The position numbers and the translations under genes were made by a program. From assembly GCA_947247005.1 (NCBI GenBank), contig OX365947.1:4974530-5038529 (forward strand): 64,000 nucleotides of DNA, given 5' to 3'. How positions within the stretch are numbered: the first letter of the stretch is position 1; each line of letters opens with the position of its first letter. Of this stretch, positions 20,860 through 32,762 are shown in pieces. Source of the stretch: Spisula solida. Taxonomy: Eukaryota > Mollusca > Bivalvia > Venerida > Mactridae. The notes under the pieces were generated by a model. It saw only the letters and a program-made list of their open reading frames with translations. It did not search any database and was not told where the DNA came from.

Positions 20860-23800
20860 ATAACCATGATAACCTTCCCTCGAAGTCGCAGGTCTGACAT
20901 TGCTTGATCTGGCAGGGATCGTTTTTGCATGGGAAATTAAACAAGAACCATGTTGTAGAGCAACTACAGGATGAATACCACAGTAGTTTTTGCGGATATT
21001 CTGAAAACTAGTATGATTTCTCGGTTATTGATTGTATAGATGACAATAATGTGTGTTCAAGTATCATATATGGTGACTTTTAAGACTTTTGCTTTTTTTA
21101 ACAAAACTATAAGCATTTGACCAACAATTGTTTGTGTCTGCTAACAAGGCAGAACTTTGACGCCACATTTTATTGATGACGTCCATGACGATACTTACAC
21201 AACTCGTAGTTTTCGAATGACGGATTCAAGAGACGTTTACAGTTACACCTTTATTAATAAAATATACTAGTATATGGTTTTCAGTCGAATTAAATTAATT
21301 CCGGTTTCAAATTAGTATTATTTCATATAATGGTGCGTGTTTAGTTGTGATAACTAGGCAAATAACATTATTAGATTTTGTCGAATATGGAAAATGTCAT
21401 TTTCCTGTAAAGTGAGGTATTATATGTTTGGCTGGACGAGGTACACTTTTCTTTTATTTGTCCAGTGGATATGATCAGATCAAGCTGTGTTCAAGAACAG
21501 AAAATAATCTCTCCATCAGATATGTTTTTATTTAAGAAACATCAATTGAAAAAGTTCTTTTTTCAGGGTAGATATTATTCCCGACGACAGTGCAGCTTAG
21601 TTATTGCTAAAATACCTTTAACTTTACTTGACAATGTGTTTAAAATGTATTGTCTCGGAACAAACAATACTTATCATACAATTATGTCTTCCTGATAATT
21701 TTTGAGCTGGAACATAGAGCCACAGTTCTTTAATTTTAGAAGAAAGCCGTCTACGTTGGTTACCAATAATACCATCACTCTGTCTCTATTCAAAAATAAA
21801 AATATCAAAAAAATGGTTATAATCTCTAATAAAATTGCCATGTTATATTTGTAAATTATATGTATATTATAATTTATGTGTGTAATATGTGTGTACAAAT
21901 GATATTACTCACTCTTTTCTGTATTTCCATTTTCTGCTGTATTTCTTTGTATTTTGTTTGTTTATATTCAACGCCAACTGTTTTGTGGCGACAAACATGT
22001 ATATATGTTATTGCAATTTAAACTTCTTGAACTTGATTTAAATTTTGCATGGGTACCTATGTTTTTCAAATGATGTTTAAGATGTCTTACATTAAAGAAT
22101 AGATATAATGGAACCGTCTATCGGCATTTATATTCAGTCCTGTGCTAGCTATGGCACTAAACGTATTCTTTATGTTGGTTGTCTTTGGATGGTCTGTGCG
22201 CTACAGTGTTAACTTCTCACTACAGCAGGTGTTAAGTACCGTGTGGCGGCTGTAAAAAGTCCCGCCGTACTTCAGTGTAGTGATCATTTATAATTACCTC
22301 ACTTTATGGCTAATTATGCACATAATTCGAAGTCCACAGTGTGTCATCCATTGCGGAGTGAGTATATAAGCTTGAGGAAGTGTGGATGGTTCGTTCTATG
22401 TCTGACTCTTGCGTGGATGGCTAGGCGCTGCCGTCGTTTCTGCGTTGCTTTGGGTTGTCTGTGCGCTACAGTATTTAATATCTAGATAGAGGGTCAATGT
22501 CATTTGCATAATGTAGGTTGTACGTTTGATCAAAAGGAATCAAATCAAATCAAGTAAAATTTATTTTCAAATATCTACCCAAAATATCAAAATATGAATG
22601 AAAATGGGTGTTATAACTTCAACGCGATAAATTGCAATACAAAAACAAACATAAATTCCGCTATATTGATCGTTTCTGAATACTTAGGAGCATGCAAACT
22701 TAATATGTTGCACCAAAATGCTTGAATGCTTTCATAAGCAAATGTTACGGTCCTTGATTTTAATCCATAACAAAAATATAGACAATTTTGTGTTTGTTTT
22801 TGTACAGCAATTTATCGCATTAGAGTTGAACCCATGCATATAGATATGTCTGTTCACAAAATATGTGTTGGTAAATCATACATGTACATGATGTATATAC
22901 TGTGAAAGGAGATGTCACTCAATTTATCAATAATACTTATAGTTTAAACAGTTGATCGACATACTGTGTGATTTCTTATACATGTATATTATTTTCACGA
23001 CTAGAACTAAAATGTCTATAAAATAATATTGAATTTTTAAATTTGAAGTAAACCAAATTTGAAGATTTTTTCTCTTATGAATTGAAACCTCTGAATTCAC
23101 AACTATAACTCTAGTGTTATTTAGTTCACTACAATATCGACTAAATCCTGATTCAAATGGAGTATTATGAGTCCGGCAAGTTTCCATTATGTAACTTATC
23201 ATTAGAACAAGCTCAACGAGGAATAGCTCTTTCAAGTTGTACAGGTTACTCAATGATAGGAAAACTAATGTTTAAGTAATGTGTTTAAGTAGTAATAAGC
23301 AATGTTTTAAAATGTTTACATGTATAATGATAACATCTACTTGAGTCTTGTAATGACTGATTCCATTTCGGATTGTGACAATCAATTAACCGTTGTTAAA
23401 ATATTCAAATAAATAATTTAGTATTCTAAACTTCACATGAGACACCATTAAAACATAAACCCGTGATGAAATACAAATGTAGTGTGTTTTTCATCCGATA
23501 CAGCAAACACACCAATATATGGCACTGTTACTTTAATATATATTTTACACCTATGTTGGATCGGACCCTTTCTGAGATAGACTTTATTTTCAAAAACCCA
23601 TCTTTATGTCTGTATCCACGATAAACAAACGATCTCAGACACGCACACCACAGAATAGAAGATGTACATCCAACGTCACGGTTAGACACAGTCCGTGGAA
23701 CACATGATAATTAAATGATAAAGCATTAGACAGAAGAATGGTCTATCTATATAAGTCATTATAAGGTTGTTCACCAAACCATAACACATAACAAAGGCTG
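20860..23800. other. 3' flank between convergent genes
   Basis: This holds the presumed 3' UTR of the receptor (AATAAA at 21256, another near 21829), a MITE at 22615-22827, and AT-rich unique sequence. On the minus side it holds the 3' flank of the lectin gene, with a candidate AATAAA (read on the minus strand) at 23583-23588. The two genes converge here. No further coding exon was recognised. Confidence 0.55.
22615..22827. mobile_element. MITE, 'aacttcaacgcgataaattg' family, copy 1
   Basis: 213 bp with about 40 bp terminal inverted repeats ('caacgcgataaattgc' then 'tacaaaaacaaaca'). A close second copy lies at 45983-46195. No coding capacity. Confidence 0.8.
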
Positions 23801-23805
23801 TCCTC

Positions 23806-24023
23806 TTAAGAAAGTCTATAAAAGTAAATGTTTTCGCTGGAATCTTCAATGGTGGTCACGGTCTCAAATTGCCTACATACTTCCGAGACAAAGTTGTAAT
23901 TTACAGCGACACAGCTGTTTGTCAACTTGCACTGAAGGCAGCAATCGCCCGTCGTACGTGCTTGACTTGTCTTTAGAAGAACTCCAGTCCCTGTCTTACC
24001 ATCGTCTAGATCAAATCTAACTG
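23806..24023 (-). CDS. Lectin gene last exon: PAN/apple-like domain
   Basis: Acceptor reads 'agatttcacag' on the minus strand; the exon is entered in phase 1 and runs 72 codons to TAA (23808-23806). The middle reads SQARTTGDCCLQCKLTNSC then VAVNYN and SEVC. The DCC..C......C-x-A-V-N-Y-N pattern is typical of PAN/apple domains (A.TSQ...DCC..C...). It is shorter than a full apple domain of about 80 residues, and the fold call is from this cysteine pattern only. Confidence 0.72.
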
Positions 24024-24566
24024 CTGTGAAATCTTAATAAAAACATAATAGAAAATCCAACATGACATAGAAACGAAAAGTATGGACAACAGGGCACTGC
24101 GTACTGTATTTTCAACAATTTTCGAGTCATATATATGAGCCGTTTTCCAGAAAAACCGGGCTTAGTGACAAAATTATGATAGTATAGCATTAGAAAGACG
24201 AGACTCTTTTGAACAGTTTCTGAACATTTGAGCAAAATGTTACTTCAAATTACAAAGATACAGACCTTTAAAACTAACCGCTCCCGCCTACTTTGTGAGT
24301 GACGTCGCAAACGTCATACAAAACGTTTATTGACGTTACGTAACACAACTTCACAGTTCCAGTTTTGATTAGTCCTTGTCGTAAACTTTACAAAATGGTA
24401 TTACATCTTAAAATGATATTCTTATTTTAATAAAACATATCTAACTCCGGAATTTCTGCTTTTATAGCAATGTAGCTACTGTATTGAACAACTAACCCCT
24501 CGTTTTCTCAACATTGGTACTCTTCAGAAATTGGTCACCATAACAACGACAAAAGATATACAGAGG

Positions 24567-24718
24567 ATATTTGTTTGTTTTGATTGAATATGGTTTATAT
24601 CTCATCGTGTAGTGATAAAATTCAATATTTTCAAGAGCGCGTTGCGCGAGTGAAAACATTAAAATTGTATCACTACAAGATGAGATATTAACCATATTAA
24701 ATCAAAACAAACAAATAT
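24567..24718. mobile_element. 150 bp foldback element
   Basis: Near-perfect arms ('atatttgtttgttttgattg' against 'aatcaaaacaaacaaatatt') extend inward through 'atatggttt.tatctcatc' with a GC-rich turn 'gagcgcgttgcgcgag' at about 24635-24650. A classic MITE-like hairpin with no coding content. Confidence 0.75.
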
Positions 24719-25196
24719 TCTATTTATTTAATGCTTTTATTGTGTCAAAACTGGTACTATTTATGCCATATTACCACTGTGGTTAGGCTACGTATGAATA
24801 TGTTATTCCATTCATATTTTTCACTTCAGAATCCGCCATCTTGGATTATGGTGAATAGGTTAAAACGCCCCTTTTAGAAATTTGCATTAAATCATACACC
24901 AACTAGTAGGAAATGGTCTAACTAAGAATAAAAACCACCACATGACATGTTTCCGTTCAGTGATAAAAAAGTTACAGACATTTTAGTGTTGAGATTTTGT
25001 TAAATTAAAGTAGTCCCTGTGAGGGGGCGGAGCTTATATCAGTCACATTGTAGGTGATAACCAGTGACTGATATAGGTTTTATTTCACTGATAGAATGTA
25101 ACATAACTCGTATACTCATACAAGTTATGTAAGTTAGTTTCGACTTGACAAGTTGGTAGCGGGTCAATGTTAAGTATACTATTTAGACACGTTAAT

Positions 25197-25426
25197 GTAG
25201 CCTAGGGTGTACTAGTTCATATAACACACGGAAGCTAATTAAAACTTTCAGCAAATATGTCTGTATCATGTCATTGTACTCTCTATATAAGAAATGTGAA
25301 TCATTATATAGATTAGTTGAAATTGGAGCGCTGAGCGACGCTCGGAGTTATGACTTGTATGTACCACTGAACAATAAACTTGTGTAACTGAAACGGTGTC
25401 TTTGAGTCTTAGCCCATTATGCTACA
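25197..25426 (+). mobile_element. Solo-LTR-like block
   Basis: It starts TGTAG and ends CTACA, a perfect 5-bp inverted terminus. It contains 'ctatataag' at 25282 (TATA-like) and 'aataaa' at about 25372 (polyadenylation-like) with a following T/G-rich stretch, in LTR order. No matching 5-bp target duplication is visible, no internal retroelement sequence adjoins it, and a second LTR is absent from the window. Plausible but unproven. Confidence 0.4.
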
Positions 25427-26003
25427 AGAACTCCATATCTCATCAGTTAGCATTAAATATTTTAACATAATTCATGAGAAAAAATGAATCTAAGATATAG
25501 CACTATATTATCCAAGAATGTAAAATTAAATCAGAGAACATGACTTTTTTGTCATTTAAAATGTTTTTCTGAACATTATTACATAATTACTATATAATGT
25601 CACTAAGCCCGGTTTTTCTGGAGAACGGGTCATATTCATAGCGGTTGGTAGCTAGACCTTACCAATTTTCTCGGACTTTATTAGTAGGCAACCAATACTA
25701 ATTTGCCCTTCCACTTACAACTTGCAAGTCCTCCACGTGTTGGGGATATGGCTGTAGCCAATGTCACGGCTGAACATAACCTGTCGCATACATGATTGAC
25801 CCCGGATCGCGCAGTGACTAGCGGGTGGTTTATACACTGTCATGTTCAACCACACTAAGCTGAATTTCTTACAATTGCCTCAGATGCTTAGCAGTGTGTT
25901 GGCCTACCTGTATGAGCAATGATAGCCAAACCACCACTGTTATTTTTTGTAATCCTTACAAGATAAAGTCGTTACATTTGACGGACACAATCATGAAACT
26001 TAC

Positions 26004-26225
26004 CTGTCGTTATCTCACTTCCCATAACTTTGACTTCACACAAAGCAAGTTGGTCATCAACACCGTTAACACTAGAGAGACGTGTGATCTTGACCCAGCG
26101 TCCATTAACCGGTGACGTCAGTTGAAATGTATAATTTCCAGGGATTATCCCGGAATGAAACCCTCTTTCAGTGTATCCATCGTGACTAACACCAACGAAT
26201 AATTGGACATCTCTCAGTTTAACAG
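26004..26225 (-). CDS. Lectin gene exon: second half of F-type lectin domain
   Basis: 74 codons, phase 1-1, minus strand. Acceptor 'acttttctccag', donor 'gtaagt'. It encodes VKLRDVQLFVGVSHDGY, then PVNGRWVKITRLSS and LALCEVKVMG. The closing L-x-L-C-E-V-x-V-x-G strand is a hallmark of the FTP domain, where the Cys pairs with one in the N-terminal half. Confidence 0.85.
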
Positions 26226-26574
26226 CTGGAGAAAAGTATGAAATGAAGCGACAGTGTGCGTATGAATACATTCGGCAACCACTGGTTATAAATCAATACT
26301 ACTAATATAACACGAGCGTAATAGCATTTAGCTTAACATTTGGCAACAATAACTCACGTACCACGTTACTTAGCCATATTCGAATTTATAAGATGATATT
26401 ACACATAATTATGAATCAGTTTAGGCTTTACATGCAATAAATGTTAAAAATAATTGTGGAGGTGTCCACGGACATGACGGATGACCCTCGTACACTGTCT
26501 TGTGTGATATGGTCGCATATACTGAAAGTAAATACTCGTATAATTTGATAATATTAAGAAGAAACTATTCATAC

Positions 26575-26814
26575 CACAGCCGTTACAATCGTTCCAGCAT
26601 GCGCAGTCCGTCCTCCCATATACCATCACGTGATCTATGACGTATATTGCACCAAGATCTACTTCCCACCATGCATTAGTCGTCGTATTGGTGTGTGTAC
26701 ACGAGCCTTTATTAAAATCACCATTCGTAATTCCATCAACGGCCAGAGCGGGTGGTCCCTGCCAATCTGTATCCGTCTGAAATGCCGGCTTTCCAAGTGC
26801 TAGATTTTGCAGTG
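26575..26814 (-). CDS. Lectin gene exon: first half of F-type lectin domain
   Basis: 80 codons, phase 1-1, minus strand. Acceptor 'ctttttatacag', donor 'gtatga'. It opens NLALGKPAFQTDTDWQG, then AVDGITNGDFNKGSCTHTN and WWEVDLGAIYVIDHVMVYGR, all diagnostic of FTP lectins. The sugar-binding motif H-x26-R-x-D-x4-R/K is present as H, exactly 26 residues, then RTD, but the final basic residue is Asn (RTDCACWN). The fucose site may be weakened or altered. Confidence 0.88.
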
Positions 26815-26924
26815 CTGTATAAAAAGATCAATGTTTTGTTCGTTATATTGTTTCATATACTATATGTAGTATACTAATACACACCGCCTCAGTACTGGTG
26901 TATTACATTGTACAATAGATATCT

Positions 26925-27170
26925 GTTATAAAGAATTCAAGTGGATCTGGTATTTTGCTTGCTTGTTATAACCAATTCTAGTGGATCTGGTATTTGGTTC
27001 GTTATAACCAATTCCAATGGAACTGGTATTTTGCTTGCTCGTTATAACTATTACCAGCGGATCTTGTAGTTTGCTTGCTCTTTATAACGAATTCCAGTGG
27101 ATCGGGTATTTGGTTCGTTATAACGAATTCCAGTGGATCTGGTATTTGGTTCGTTATAACGAATTCCAGG
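26925..27170 (+). repeat. Minisatellite, 36/40 bp unit
   Basis: About 6.5 copies of 'gttataacgaattccagtgg' plus 'atctggtatttggttc', with two length variants: 36 bp ending 'tttggttc' and 40 bp ending 'ttttgcttgctc'. It lies upstream of the lectin exons. Copies near the right end are most alike. Confidence 0.85.
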
Positions 27171-27456
27171 CGCTGGATTAATGAACCGAAAAATATTCAA
27201 CAATATAAACAACATAACGAAATAAAACCACTACATGTATGTACAAAGAATGCAACAGACAAACTAATATAAACATATTGGAGATAACAAACAGGCGAAC
27301 GTTATGCGTAATGATTTTTTAAAAAGGAAATTGACAAACACAAGAAAACAGTCACTATGCAATGACGCTCCTCAAATGCTAAATCAACGTTGTTTGCTAC
27401 TTTACATATAATAAGTTTTATTTTGATGAAGACAAAGTTTAACATTAATATCTTAC

Positions 27457-27914
27457 ATTTTCGGTTAGTTGGCCACACACAACCAGGACAGTGTACAGTA
27501 AATAAAATTATTCCCGCTACACACCGTATGACCCGCTGTGTGTAAGGCAGTTCTGTATGTCGAAGATAGAGACACACGTATTTCACGAATTAAGTCGAGA
27601 ATATAGATCTAATGTCAAAGGCGATAGTTTCGAGCTTTTGGCAAACATCACATATCTAAAACATGTTTACTCGATTAATATGGCATTTGTAGGCACGTAA
27701 ATTGTATATACTTATTGTTCATTCATCGCGTCAACGATATATGTAAGTGATCACTCTCAAAAGCAACGCAAAACACATATGAAATAACAAATACTAACGC
27801 GTGTGTCTCTGCCTTCGACATACAGAACTGCCTTACACACAGCGGGTTGTACGGTGTGCGCAATGGAGTTTTAATACGTTTTGAGTAACATCAAGTCAAA
27901 GCAAGATATTTTCA
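27457..27914 (-). other. Possible lectin leader exon interrupted by a MITE
   Basis: On the minus strand a frame encoding GIILFTVHCPGCVWPTNRK ends at a strong donor (gtaaga at 27456) in phase 1, exactly what lectin exon 26814 requires. It has no in-frame ATG because it runs straight into the arm of the 27516-27867 inverted-repeat element. Just beyond that element, an ATG at 27914 opens MKISCFDLMLLKTY before a stop. The arrangement suggests, but does not prove, an insertion into the leader exon. Confidence 0.25.
27516..27867. mobile_element. 352 bp MITE with ~60 bp inverted ends, copy 1
   Basis: Arms 'cccgctgtgtgtaaggcagt' plus 'tctgtatgtcgaag' occur in opposite orientation at 27516-27580 and 27798-27867. 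A diverged relative in the reverse direction is at about 54770-55020 ('cgttgcttttgagagtgatc' is shared in reverse complement). Non-coding. Confidence 0.75.
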
Positions 27915-28789
27915 TAGTTAGTTTTCCATAGCTATAGTTTATATTCAATGATTTTGTCGAATAGAGAAATCATATTATTATGAATCATAATTCAGCCTGG
28001 ACACGCTTTGAATAATAACAATAGCCTGATTTTCTGGGCGGACAGACGAAGGACAGACTAGTAGTCACGTACCAGTAGGGGTACGATAAAATATAACATA
28101 ATTTACCAACCATATATTGTTTGAAATCCACACATCACAAGTAATGCTCCGAACATGGTACCAACGTCTTCATGCATGCTGACAAGCCTTTATGCCGACA
28201 GCATGAAGAGACATGTTACTTAAATGTATGTCGATGCAGTATCTATAATCTGAAATATAATATTCATGGAGTCAAATGGAACTAATTAACGGACTCGGTT
28301 GATCGGTTGGTTACTAACTTAATTTATTGCTAATGCACCTTGACTTAAGCTTGCATTATACAATATTTTACTCTTGTTTGGATAAGAATCATGCATTACG
28401 TGCTTTAAATTGATATGAATTTTAATTGTTCGACGCATATGATTGTCATTATGAGAGACCTTTTCCACGTACGAGTGAACTATTCTAACTGGTCACACAC
28501 CAGTGCACTTGTCTTCAGTGAAAATATGTTACATCGTAATGCGCAGTAATAATGCATGGTTTGCATATAGTGTAAAACTGCAAATGACGTCATATGACGC
28601 TAATTGATGTATTTCGTTTACAAAACTCGTATATGAGATGACGTCACAATATCATTTGTTACAAAGCATAAAAAACAACACATCAACATATACAACGTAT
28701 ACTTGATATTTGGGAGACGTTAGCCTCTCTATACGATCATTTCCCCTTTTCTTATTGCAACCTGAACCGTCTTTATGCTTAACAATGTT

Positions 28790-29420
28790 TCTAAAACTGT
28801 CAACATTCCAAATACTGCTACATATGTTTCTCCAATTTTTTAAACCGATTTAACTCAATGTTTATTCTAAGATCAACAATTATTGTGAAACTGTTCGTTA
28901 AATCGATATTTTTGCAGATAATCAATCCGCTGGGGCGATATCGAACTTGTTTCGTAATACGAAAATGACGTGTTCATCAAATATCCCGGTTGTATAGCTA
29001 TTTTTAGAAACTTCAGACCAGGGTCACGTGATGGTTTTATCAATGAATCGTAGATCGTCTGCAAAGTACTGTTATACAATCGTATGGTGTGGCTATACTA
29101 GCCGCTTTCTATAGACTATCTCACGCTGTGAGGGAAGTGATTACAAGGCGGTACCGTAGAATCTGATAAATAGGCGCGTAGTACTATTTTAAAGCCACTG
29201 TTGATATACGCATTCAATACATGTATTCCATATAAATTAATATGCCCCTTTTTACATTTATTTAGATACCCAACATGCCTATATAGTCACTTATGCCTAT
29301 TTGTACATTCAAGGCAAGATCGGCAGTAAGAAACCGAACATTAAATTAAGCTTTAGTAGCAACAACCAGATCGCCCCCCATTTGCACTCTCAGTTCTTTG
29401 ATTTTTATTTGCTCGAATAA
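28790..29420 (-). pseudogene. Dispersed repeat carrying a C-type-lectin-like remnant (copy 2)
   Basis: This is the sister of the 240-1110 segment, shorter by several gaps. Shared islands include 'gataatca.tccgctgg', 'aataggcgc' and 'agcaac.accagatcgcc.ccca'. Minus strand near 29350-29400 reads KELRVQMGGDLVVATKA and then stops. The lectin-like motif survives in both copies while the frame around it does not. Confidence 0.35.
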
Positions 29421-30461
29421 CAAAGACACTCTTTATAAAATTGCGCAGTAGGTGCGCGTGGAACGTCGTTTGCATACTATAAATACATTATAATGTCTAC
29501 TTCTTTAAATTGTCGTATTAGATGCCAACACATTTCAATTACGCAGAAATTAATTGGTAAATACATAATAAACATTTCGTTATAGCAAATACGAATTTTT
29601 TCAGTCATTGTGGTTTGTGCAGCTTCGCAACTAACACTTGTCATGTCACACGTTATTTAGTATTTTGCATAAAAAATTATATAGGATATTAATTCCGTAT
29701 AGAATTAACAATTCTATTACTTAAATTGCCTGATATTTGTTCGCATTTGATGAAAACGAATCGAACAACGAAGGAAATACCTTACCGATGTTTACGCTGT
29801 AGTTTGTTTATGTTACAGTTCGATCACGAGTGAATTACATAATTCACAAAGCATGTTGGAAGGAAACTAAGCGCTTTTTTCAAGAAAAAAATACTCAGTG
29901 GGCGATATCGAAATTGTTTATTTGCACCAAATCGTTCATAAAGCAACCGTCAGTGGCTTCCTATTACATTAATACTTGGTTAGGTTGAAAAATCACGATA
30001 TACAAAAATTTTAGCCCAATCTGTGAGGTAGCACCTTTAAGGGCCAACTATCTCATATACTTCAATGTTGAAAGGATGGTTTGCTATTTTGTAAGTTTTA
30101 TGCATGCACATAAATGGGACAGAAATAAAGATTATAAACATGTTCGTGCATTATATTTTTGCAATAGTACTGTTTTATCAAAGGACTTACGGAAATCGTA
30201 AACTTACGATCAAATTTCAATTCTTTATAATTTGTTTACAACTATAAAGTGTGGTAAATTGAGCTGCAATACTAATACTGATTAGTTGATAAACTCCTAA
30301 AAACCACATCCATCACTAATTTGCAGTTGTTAAAGAATTATAAAGAATTTAAATTTGAGCGTAACTTTAGGATTTTCGTAAGTGCTTTAGTAAAACATTA
30401 CCCAGGTCCAATGGGATTAAACTAAGAACTGAAAAGTGTTGTAATCAATAAACAAACTGTT

Positions 30462-30722
30462 TATCATTGTTTGATCTTAAAATACTTGAATATTTAGCAA
30501 TATCTCCAACCCTATCATTGTTTGAATCTTAAAATACTTGAATAATTAGCAATATATCCAACCCTATCATTGTTTGAATCTTAAAATACTTGAATAATTA
30601 GCAATATCTCCAACCCTATCATTGTTTGAATCTTAAAATACTTGAATAATTAGCAATATATCCAACCCTATCATTGTTTGAATCTTAAAATCCTTTGATA
30701 AATTAGCGGTATATCAAACCCT
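30462..30722 (+). repeat. Tandem array, ~52 bp unit, five copies
   Basis: Unit 'tatcattgtttgaatcttaa' plus 'aatacttgaataattagcaa' plus 'tat.tccaaccc'. The first four copies are almost identical, alternating 'atctcc' and 'atatcc'; the fifth is diverged. The alternation suggests a two-unit (about 104 bp) duplication step. Confidence 0.88.
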
Positions 30723-32179
30723 ATCACCATGGATGTTTGAAATACTAATGGTGTCTTTAAACGAGTACGCGGCAGTTTTCTGCTGTTTAACTGTTTTTGT
30801 TATTTGCTGTTGTTGTATATGGATTTTGTTCCACCTTCTCTGCTTTCTAGTTCTTATAACTCGTTTGAGACGTGACGCACAATGTTGATATCAATTTAGG
30901 TAACATAACGTTGACGTTATTTTATACAAAACTTGCATCAATAAAGAAGTCGGACACATTATTTTCAAAATTGGAGCTTCTATGGTGGTTTAAGGAAGAT
31001 ATGGTTATTCGTACTTCTTCTAGAGAAATAGCACCATCAAGAAATTCAACATTCCTGGTTTTGTCTCTTTCAGACGTAAAATTATCTTGTTGGAACTGAC
31101 CATCGTTTAGATTTGATATTCCTTCAAAATATGCTTTGTCACACCAATATTGATATTACAGTCATTGCTATTCGGAGATTTTTTTATATACATATACTTC
31201 TAAAACTTACGAGGAGACGTTTTACTCAAATTCGCCATTTTATCTTTGTTATAAAATTTAAACTTAGCTAGTCTCTTAACTTCTGCATAATGTTTTCTAC
31301 AGTTAAGCATGTTTAATGTTAACTCCTCAGATTTATTTTGATTATACATTTTTTTAGAATCATATAACTGCGTTTTTTGCTATTTTACAATGATTATTTA
31401 ACCAGAGCGACTAAGGCTTCTTCGGGCGGGGCCGAATATTATAAGTTTTACCATAGCATGAAAAACAAACTATCATAAACAGCATCTGAAAAACAGAGCA
31501 TGGTTATATCAATATTCGATTCACCTTGAAGTAATATTCTCACTAATTTCATTAAAATATGTGTTGTTTCTTGCACAAGCTTGGTAACTTCATCATGACA
31601 TGACGGGTCCCATACTAATTTATCAAATTCAGGTAGTCTTTTTGTACATCAACTATACAACAATTCATGGAAAAAGTAATTGGACAGTAGTCCGAATATT
31701 CGTTTACTTCGAAACATGCATATCTCATATATTATTATAACTATAGTCCAGAGAATTTAACACATTTTAGAGAAGACGATTTTTTACATTTTTACGTTAC
31801 TTGTACTACATACATAATATAATACGAAGGGTAAAAAGGTCCACCCCTTGGCGGTCATGGTTTTCACTAATCACGACAAAAATGTCAATTATGTAACAGG
31901 ATCACCTAACAATTATTTCTGTATTTTGAAATCTGACCAGTGATTGGCTTTTTAAAGATTTACAAAATCCAAATCCAATCGGTAGCCATGACAATCAGAG
32001 TTATTAATTTCTTTCACCTATTTTGGAAAGGATCACCCAAGGAAATATTTACTTATTTATAGAACTTTTAAAGACAACGCTTTTTAAACATTTTACTTCA
32101 GATATATAGGGGAATACAGCACCCACCATGGTTTTTCACGAATCACGACAACATGTCAATTTTGTAATAGGGTCACCCA

Positions 32180-32762
32180 ACCACATGTAACTGTTTCACT
32201 TAAAGAGTAAAAAATGTTTTATAAAATTTATATTATCTTAGAAGGGTGTATTTGTACTAAAGTGGTCAGATTTTCATGGTATCAAAAACAAGAAGTGTCT
32301 CTCAATATCTTCAGAAAGTAATTACATTCATAGACAACATCGTTAGAACTACTTCCATGCAAATTTCCATCGAAATTGATCAACTAGTTAAAATGTTCTA
32401 CCATGAAATGTATACCACAGTGTGCAGTCAGTCACTGAAATGCATTCAATAGAAACGACAATGCTATTCTGAACAAGAAAACAGAAAGTGACTTCACGCC
32501 CTATACGTTAAATTTCTTATTTATGGACGGATTTTTAAAATATTGATATCAAAATAACGACGAAGCTCTTTAGTTTCTGATTATGTTAATATATTTTAAA
32601 TAACACGTCAAGTATTAGAGAAATTTTTATTAAAAACAAACTGCACCTAAGTGACTGTGTGGTCAATTTCCCATGTTATAAACATAAATATATTATAATT
32701 TTTAAAAACAAAAATATATTTTGTTTAATCTTTATAGTAAATGATACAGTTACCTGTGCACC
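32180..32762. mobile_element. Element with 'acaggtaactgtatcatt' type ends, larger member
   Basis: The left end 'cacatgtaactgtttcactt' with 'aaagagtaaaaaatg' and the right end 'aatgatacagttacctgtgc' are inverted and match the termini of the compact MITE at 56371-56530, including 'ttttataaaatttat'. The long interior is AT-rich and non-coding. Confidence 0.5.

Larger units (their letters stand above)
24134..25636. mobile_element. ~1.5 kb element with inverted ends in lectin intron
   Basis: Arms 'ccagaaaaaccgggcttagt' (with flanking 'gagccgtttt') at 24134-24178 and the reverse complement at 25591-25636 are nearly identical. The interior holds a 150 bp foldback (24567-24718) and an LTR-like block (25197-25426). 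No transposase was recognised, so it is a non-autonomous or composite element. Confidence 0.6.
23806..26814 (-). other. F-type lectin with PAN-like C-terminal domain (whole gene, 5' end open)
   Basis: Three phase-1 exons on the minus strand (26575-26814, 26004-26225, 23806-24023) join without frame breaks to give about 226 residues plus stop. The first two encode an F-type lectin (fucolectin/tachylectin-4/pentraxin-1, FTP) domain, a calcium-dependent fucose-binding beta-barrel. The last encodes a cysteine-rich PAN/apple-like unit. FTP proteins are normally secreted and act in innate recognition or fertilisation; which applies here is not readable. The leader exon is not firmly identified (see 27457-27914). 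The second intron (about 2 kb) contains a foldback, a solo-LTR-like block and an inverted-repeat element. Confidence 0.8.
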
